DNA from: Chloroflexi bacterium RBG_13_51_18
Lineage (GTDB): Bacteria > Chloroflexota > Dehalococcoidia > Dehalococcoidales > RBG-16-60-22
NCBI GenBank assembly: GCA_001796495.1
Contig: MGMR01000008.1
Coordinates: 1 to 10,389 of the forward strand
Direction of reading: 5' to 3'
Length of the DNA: 10,389 nt
Shown here: piece after piece, positions 7,152-10,389 of the stretch
How the letters are laid out: each line of letters begins with the position of its first letter
How positions within the stretch are numbered: position 1 is the first letter of the stretch
Notes under the pieces: generated by a model
What the model saw: only the letters and a program-made list of their open reading frames with translations
Database searches by the model: none
Told to the model about the DNA's origin: nothing
Position numbers and translations under genes: made by a program

Positions 7152-7835
7152 TTAGACGGGTCTTATAATGGCGCGTACAGGGCAGGCATCACCCCCCTCA
7201 AGCCTTAGAGGTAGACATATTATCTCATATTTACCAGCCTTTACCTCCGATAGATCAAGATCTTCTATGATATAGATACCATGATTTAGTAATATCAGGT
7301 GGGTTTTATCGATATTCTCCAGCCCACCTCCGCCTATTGATATATAATCGATACCAACAAGGCGTACCTTTTTCTCGGCGAGGAAGCTGGCTCCTTCAAC
7401 AGTGACGTATACCGAATCCGCAAAGAATTTCTTCATTCGCTCAGGTCTAGACGAGTTTCGTGTTTTGAATAGAAGACGTTCGCCGGGCTGAATATCATGT
7501 GTCTTAAGCTCTTCCGGTTTAATAGACATATTATCCCTAATTTCAATTACACGTGCTCTACCAATCGTCGTATCCAGGTTCATTTGATCGACTGTTTCAC
7601 CTTCTTCAATAAAATGGTAGGGAGCGTCAATATGTGTCCCGTTATGCGAGTTTATATTAATCTGGCACATGGCAACATTATTGAATTTTTTCCTGTGAAG
7701 AATGAATTCAATATGTGGTGTCAGGGGCTCCACAGGTCCCTGCACCATAGAGTCTCGCAGTGGTAGCGAGATATCTATCCACTCTGATTTCGGGGTGGTA
7801 ATCTGCCTGGAACTCCCACCTATTTCATTAACCAT
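7152..7835 (-). CDS. Cyclase-family metal-dependent hydrolase (kynurenine-formamidase-like)
   Basis: This 227-residue protein belongs to the family named cyclase (PF04199), which includes bacterial kynurenine formamidase KynB, isatin hydrolase and other metal-dependent amide or ring hydrolases. The signature HNGTHIDAPYH (64-74) supplies the metal ligands His64, His68 and Asp70, with His74 as the conserved catalytic residue. The family's later conserved blocks are also present: GIDYISIGGGG (161-171), HLILLNHGIYIIEDL (179-193), with Glu191 as the usual acidic residue, and ACPVRAI (217-223). Length is normal. The start is fixed by AAAGGAGG (complement 7847-7854), 12 nt before ATG 7835. It heads the minus-strand unit and is followed by cupin B. 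Hydrolysis of an N-formyl, lactam, lactone or similar bond is expected. No tryptophan-pathway gene lies nearby, so a KynB name is not justified. Confidence 0.92.
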   Translation of the reverse strand: MVNEIGGSSRQITTPKSEWIDISLPLRDSMVQGPVEPLTPHIEFILHRKKFNNVAMCQININSHNGTHIDAPYHFIEEGETVDQMNLDTTIGRARVIEIRDNMSIKPEELKTHDIQPGERLLFKTRNSSRPERMKKFFADSVYVTVEGASFLAEKKVRLVGIDYISIGGGGLENIDKTHLILLNHGIYIIEDLDLSEVKAGKYEIICLPLRLEGGDACPVRAIIRPV

Positions 7836-7915
7836 TGATAAAAATACCTCCTTTACATATTATAAAGCTACGGGGTTATTCTGCCGGTAATCATTCTTGC
7901 AACTATAATGTCACA

Positions 7916-7924
7916 ATTATATCA
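7916..7924 (-). promoter_or_regulatory. Extended -10 candidate for the hydrolase/cupin B unit
   Basis: On the minus strand the sequence reads TGATATAAT, a perfect extended -10 (TGn plus TATAAT), about 80 nt upstream of the hydrolase ATG. No good -35 stands at the right distance, which extended -10 promoters can tolerate. The identical nine bases occur on the plus strand at 8158-8166. Confidence 0.45.
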
Positions 7925-8157
7925 CAAGGTTTTTTATACTACTATGTACTTTTGTATTAGCTTATACGGTCAATATCAGAACATTAGTTTTAATAATATT
8001 CTTAACTTCATTGTCACTATTCCTTTTGTAATGGTTAGAGGATGCAAATAGCATAGGTAGGTCTGTGACATAAGAAATACTTTCTGCTGTTCATTAGTGA
8101 ATAAAGAGATCACGTTATGGTTATAGGACATGGTTAAAACAGCATAGTGTATGTTTA

Positions 8158-8166
8158 TGATATAAT
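8158..8166 (+). promoter_or_regulatory. Extended -10 candidate for the plus-strand cupin pair
   Basis: TGATATAAT is a perfect extended -10 element on the plus strand, identical to the divergent one at 7916-7924. No clear -35 is seen 16-18 bp upstream. A transcript from here would have a leader of about 230 nt before cupin C, containing the short ORF and the competing hairpins. Confidence 0.45.
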
Positions 8167-8247
8167 TCAGTTTGCTATCGGTTGTACAAAGATTGCCCAT
8201 TATCATTGTTAATATTTCCATATATATCACCATGGGGGAGAATATCA

Positions 8248-8325
8248 ATGGAAAAGGTCAATTCGGTGCGTTCAGAGATAAGGCTAGTATCGACCAATCA
8301 GCTACAGACAAAGGCTGGAATTTAG
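8248..8325 (+). CDS. Possible 25-codon leader ORF or gene remnant
   Basis: GGGGGAG (8234-8240), 7 nt before ATG 8248, is a good ribosome binding site. It opens a 25-codon ORF (starts MEKVNSVRSEIRLV) that stops at TAG 8323-8325. After the stop the same frame stays open past the start of cupin C, so an older, longer gene with an in-frame stop is conceivable. I recognise no family. It could be a leader peptide controlling cupin C, a relic, or chance. Confidence 0.25.
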   Translation: MEKVNSVRSEIRLVSTNQLQTKAGI

Positions 8326-8355
8326 CCGGTCGAAAATCAACCGGACATTTCCGGT
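8326..8355 (+). promoter_or_regulatory. Two mutually exclusive hairpins upstream of cupin C
   Basis: ACCGG (8340-8344) can pair upstream with CCGGT (8326-8330, 9-nt loop) or, as ACCGGA (8340-8345), downstream with TCCGGT (8350-8355, 4-nt loop). The second is stronger. They share the middle arm, begin directly after the short ORF's stop codon, and lie 50 nt before the cupin C start. The layout recalls a leader-peptide switch, but the stems are only 5-6 bp and no T-run follows. Confidence 0.3.
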
Positions 8356-8404
8356 GCGGAAAAATACTCTACAGACACATTTATTAAAAGAAAGAGGTGG
8401 ATAG

Positions 8405-8827
8405 ATGTCTACATCAGAGAATTCCAGGTATTTTTTAACCGAGGCAGACGGGATTATCCAGCCGGGTATGAATGAGGCTATTGAACATCGCATAGTAAAA
8501 GCCGATAACGGGCTTTTAGGTCCAGATTTCGGTATAGGCTGGCACCCGGTTACCCGTCCTTTTAAGATGGTTGAAGAATCTCACAGGCATGACTATGCTC
8601 AGATTCTGGCCTTCATTCCGGGTGATATTACCAGACTGGGTGAACTTGATGCTGAAATTGAATTTTATTTAGACGGAGAGAAACACATTATCAATAAAAC
8701 AACTGTTGTTCATATCCCCGGGGGAATGATACATTGCCCGTTGTATATTAATCGGGTAGGCAAGCCTTTCCTGTTCAACAATATGTATTTCATCGCCGAA
8801 TATAAAGCAGATCCGGTAACTAGATAA
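8405..8827 (+). CDS. Small cupin-domain protein, Gln type (cupin C)
   Basis: This 140-residue single-domain cupin has predicted ligands His60, His62 (HRHDYAQ) and His110 (PGGMIHCP), with Gln66 in the usual Glu position. It resembles the cupin half of cupin A most closely: both have Gln, an IIN-[KS]-x-[TS]-VV-[HY]-[VI]-P run and HCP after the last ligand. It lacks the DUF4367-like tail. AGAGGTGG (8393-8400) precedes ATG 8405. The gene ends with tandem stops (TAATAA), and cupin D follows after 61 nt, so the pair is probably co-transcribed. No signal peptide is present, so it is likely cytoplasmic. Whether a Gln-containing site still binds a catalytic metal or acts as a binding or regulatory partner cannot be settled from sequence. 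Confidence 0.85.
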   Translation: MSTSENSRYFLTEADGIIQPGMNEAIEHRIVKADNGLLGPDFGIGWHPVTRPFKMVEESHRHDYAQILAFIPGDITRLGELDAEIEFYLDGEKHIINKTTVVHIPGGMIHCPLYINRVGKPFLFNNMYFIAEYKADPVTR

Positions 8828-8888
8828 TAAATAAGTGTAATCAGTAAATATCAATTTATCAGTAATATTTTATAGGAGGTTTGAATAT

Positions 8889-9359
8889 ATGACCGGTAAC
8901 AAGTATGCAAAATATGTCGTCAATAAGGCAATGCGGCCAAAGGATTTCATGGATGAGATGGCTGCCAGCTTTATGACTATGCCTCCCCTGATTTTCTTGA
9001 ACGGTGATGTGCCCATAGAAGGTTCGAATCAATTTCTTGAAGTCGTCTGGATATGGGCGGAGGGCGCGGCAGCTGTCAATCCCGATAGACCTCCCCATTC
9101 CCATGAATTCGATGAATTATTTGTTTTTCTTGGCAATGATCCAGAAGACCCCGACGACTTAGGAGGAGAAGTGGAATTCTGGCTAGGGGAGAAAAACGAT
9201 ACCGAAAAATATAGCTTTACTACTTCTACGTCTATTTTTGTCCCGAGGGGACTGGTGCATCTGCCAATGATTTTCAAAAATATCCGTCGGCCTTTCCTTC
9301 TGGTGACGGTAGGCATCAATATGGGTAAAGAATGGGTTAGGGCTAAGGCTCCCAGGTAA
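8889..9359 (+). CDS. Small cupin-domain protein, Glu type (cupin D)
   Basis: This 156-residue single-domain cupin has a complete predicted metal site: His70, His72, Glu76 (HSHEFDE) and His124 (PRGLVHLP). It is closest to cupin B: both share the KYxKYVxxKA-like N-terminus, GNDP (82-85), a GG[ED]xEFWLGE strand (92-101) and an aromatic/aliphatic residue followed by Pro after the last ligand. TAGGAGGT (8873-8880), 8 nt before ATG 8889, is a strong ribosome binding site. It is the last gene of the plus-strand pair, and the recombinase remnant begins about 100 nt downstream. Family knowledge allows dioxygenase, isomerase, epimerase or storage roles; the substrate is unknown. Confidence 0.87.
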   Translation: MTGNKYAKYVVNKAMRPKDFMDEMAASFMTMPPLIFLNGDVPIEGSNQFLEVVWIWAEGAAAVNPDRPPHSHEFDELFVFLGNDPEDPDDLGGEVEFWLGEKNDTEKYSFTTSTSIFVPRGLVHLPMIFKNIRRPFLLVTVGINMGKEWVRAKAPR

Positions 9360-10244
9360 ACTCCTTATGGGTATTCAGAAGGGACGAATTAGGGATGTTA
9401 TTTTCGCTTAAAACAGAGCTTTAGCAGTTACCCCAGCTTATAAAAAGCCAAGGATTTTAGTTCCTGTCAGCATCTACAGGTATTCGATGGCTGAGTTTTC
9501 AGAGAAGTCAGCTTCTTCCCGGCGCTCATGAGGCTCTTGTCAGCCGGGACGTTTTCGAGACTGTACAGACCACCCTTAAAAAGAACAGTAGCAGGTCTGA
9601 AACCCTTCAGGTTCGACCAGAGAGGCATTATCTTCTTAAAGGCATGGTAAGATGCGCCTATTGCGGTATGCCCATGTGGGCACAGACTTATCAAAGCGGT
9701 AAACCTTTCTACAGAGAACATAAAAATTCCCGAAGTCATGGCATATGCCCCGGCGGTGGTTCTGTCACCTGTACCGTAATAGATAGTCAGATCACCGGTC
9801 TTATTGAAGCTATCGAACTAGGTCCTCAGTGGCTGGAGGAAGTCCTGGCAATCATCAGCCTTAAGGATGAAGTGGAACAAGTCAGGAAGAAGCGTCAGGC
9901 CTTACAGGAGAAGCTTAGGCGGATGGCCAAAGCCTACATCGATGGCGTTTTTCCCGATGAAGAATATCATCGTCAGAAAAAGCTCCTGGAAATGGAGCTT
10001 GAATCCCTTATAATCCCCAAGGCAAATGCAGCCGAGGAGGCCGAGAAGCTGATTATGGACTTGCCCCGGTTATGGTTAAAAGCTAATCAGGAAGAAAAAA
10101 GAAATCTTCTGCTGACTATGCTGGATGCCGTCTATGTGGATGCTAAGAAGGCTAAGTCTATCATCGCCATAAAACCGAAGCCGCCTTTTAAACCTGTCTT
10201 CCAGGTGGCGGCTTCCCGTAAAGAATCCGGTATCAATATCTTAA

Positions 10245-10265
10245 ACGAGCCTCTTAATGGCTCGT
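10245..10265 (+). terminator. Terminator-like hairpin near the end of the recombinase remnant
   Basis: ACGAGCC (10245-10251) and GGCTCGT (10259-10265) form a perfect 7-bp stem with the loop TCTTAAT. A T-rich stretch (CTGTGTTT, 10266-10273) follows, so on the plus strand it resembles a weak intrinsic terminator. It lies inside the remnant's open frame, just before the tRNA-like sequence, which suggests that the codons after it are non-native. Confidence 0.4.
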
Positions 10266-10274
10266 CTGTGTTTC

Positions 10275-10302
10275 TGGTGGAGCCGGGGGAGAGTCGAACT
10301 CT
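10275..10302 (-). other. tRNA/tmRNA 3'-end-like fragment, antisense (attachment-site candidate)
   Basis: Read on the minus strand, this is a T-arm (AGAGTTCGACTCT) followed by CCCCCGGCTCCACCA, ending in CCA as a tRNA or tmRNA gene does. Sequence upstream of the T-arm on that strand does not form an anticodon arm or complete the 5-bp T-stem, and spacing from T-loop to CCA is one base longer than the tRNA norm. It is therefore a fragment, not a gene. Site-specific elements commonly leave such 3' ends at their borders. On the plus strand it encodes VEPGESRTL, a well-known kind of false protein tail made by reading antisense through tRNA ends. Confidence 0.5.
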
Positions 10303-10310
10303 ACCTGAAA

Positions 10311-10324
10311 CACGATATATCGTG
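10311..10324. repeat. Perfect 14-bp palindrome CACGATATATCGTG
   Basis: CACGATATATCGTG equals its own reverse complement. It lies 9 bp after the tRNA-like fragment and inside the remnant's 3' codons. Inverted-repeat recombinase half-sites around a 2-bp core are a feature of serine recombinase att sites, so it could be part of one. Chance or a regulator site are alternatives. Confidence 0.45.
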
Positions 10325-10377
10325 AAATGGCTAAATAGTGACCTTAAACCAAAAGCACCTCATCCCGTTGTAAGATA

Positions 10378-10389
10378 GTTCGAATCCCC
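10378..10389 (+). other. Second T-arm-like sequence at the window edge
   Basis: GTTCGAATCCCC matches the T-loop and 3' T-stem strand of many tRNA genes, on the plus strand. The sequence before it does not fold into a D-arm, anticodon arm or matching 5' T-stem strand. If real, it is a 3' tRNA fragment whose remainder lies beyond the window. It is similar in inverted orientation to part of 10286-10302. Confidence 0.3.

Larger units (their letters stand above)
7836..8404. promoter_or_regulatory. Divergent intergenic region between the two cupin units
   Basis: This AT-rich stretch of 569 nt separates the minus-strand hydrolase/cupin unit from the plus-strand cupin pair. It holds an extended -10 candidate facing each way (listed separately), a short ORF with a good ribosome binding site at 8248-8325 and a pair of competing hairpins at 8326-8355. 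No gene of ordinary size is convincing in it. Confidence 0.55.
9461..10378 (+). pseudogene. 5'-truncated large serine recombinase (C-terminal fragment)
   Basis: The frame is open from 9461, after TAG 9458-9460, to TAG 10376-10378. Its first ATG is at 9644, giving a 244-codon ORF. Recombinase similarity starts earlier, at about 9518: LLPGAHEALVSRD followed by VFETVQTTLKKN is the end of the Recombinase domain (PF07508), with no start codon before it. Then come a zinc beta-ribbon (CAYC at 9653-9664, later Cys near 9746 and 9770), a long charged coiled coil (about 9845-10050), and a C-terminal block (LLTMLDAVYVDAKKAKSI). The whole N-terminal catalytic domain with its nucleophilic serine is missing, so the fragment cannot cut DNA. 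Upstream sequence 9360-9460 shows no recombinase similarity, placing a breakpoint near 9470-9515. The last 35 or so codons (from VEPGESRTL) read across a tRNA/tmRNA-like 3' end and are probably not native protein. It may be a relic or a partial element copy. Confidence 0.85.

Noticed and set aside
7152..7835. Naming the hydrolase kynB
   Set aside because: The motif is shared by the whole cyclase family, and no kynureninase, tryptophan dioxygenase or other kynurenine-pathway gene is nearby.
8172..8387. Plus-strand ORF of 71 codons in the divergent intergenic region
   Set aside because: No Shine-Dalgarno at its start, unlike-protein composition and no recognisable family. The overlapping 25-codon ORF at 8248 has a better start signal but is itself uncertain.
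8841..8870. Short direct repeat TCAGTAAATAT / TCAGTAATATT between cupin C and cupin D
   Set aside because: Imperfect, AT-rich and only 10-11 bases long; expected by chance in such sequence.
10326..10389. Complete tRNA gene ending at the window edge
   Set aside because: Only the T-loop and one T-stem strand fit. The preceding bases form no D-arm, anticodon arm or matching T-stem strand.

Overview
The window looks like an accessory, catabolism-type region from a bacterium, most likely a Chloroflexota of the Dehalococcoidia/SAR202 type. That placement is inferred from a family-5 solute-binding lipoprotein with a long Thr-Ala linker after its lipobox, a large-serine-recombinase C-terminus of a type I associate with that class, and the mix of SDR, SnoaL-like and cyclase-family enzymes. 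No marker gene fixes the taxonomy. There are no rRNA genes, no complete tRNA and no CRISPR array.

Layout. (1) 1-3781, plus strand: a consensus-like promoter, a short leader with possible mini-ORFs, a peptide/nickel-type ABC solute-binding lipoprotein, a strong 15-bp hairpin, then the two permeases (DppB-like, DppC-like). The two ATPases that usually follow are absent. (2) 3980-5417, plus strand: a short-chain dehydrogenase and a SnoaL/NTF2-fold protein with a coiled-coil N-terminus. (3) 5455-7835, minus strand: a cyclase-family metal-dependent hydrolase (HxGTHxDxPxH), a small cupin, and a cupin fused to a DUF4367-like domain. (4) 7836-8404: a divergent intergenic region with an extended -10 element facing each way. 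(5) 8405-9359, plus strand: two more small cupins. (6) 9461-10378: a 5'-truncated large serine recombinase whose last codons run across a sequence resembling the antisense of a tRNA/tmRNA 3' end, next to a perfect 14-bp palindrome. A second T-arm-like sequence ends the window.

The most distinctive content is four paralogous cupin proteins in about 4 kb. They fall into two types. One has Glu at the third predicted metal-ligand position (B at 6604-7113, D at 8889-9359). The other has Gln there (A at 5455-6330, C at 8405-8827). Each transcription direction carries one of each type, which suggests duplication of a Gln-type/Glu-type pair. With the hydrolase, SDR and SnoaL-like protein they could form an uncharacterised pathway acting on a small organic acid or cyclic substrate imported by the ABC system. 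That pathway is inference; the paralogy and the residue pattern are read directly from the sequence. The recombinase remnant and att-like sequences suggest that the region borders, or once bordered, an integrated element.
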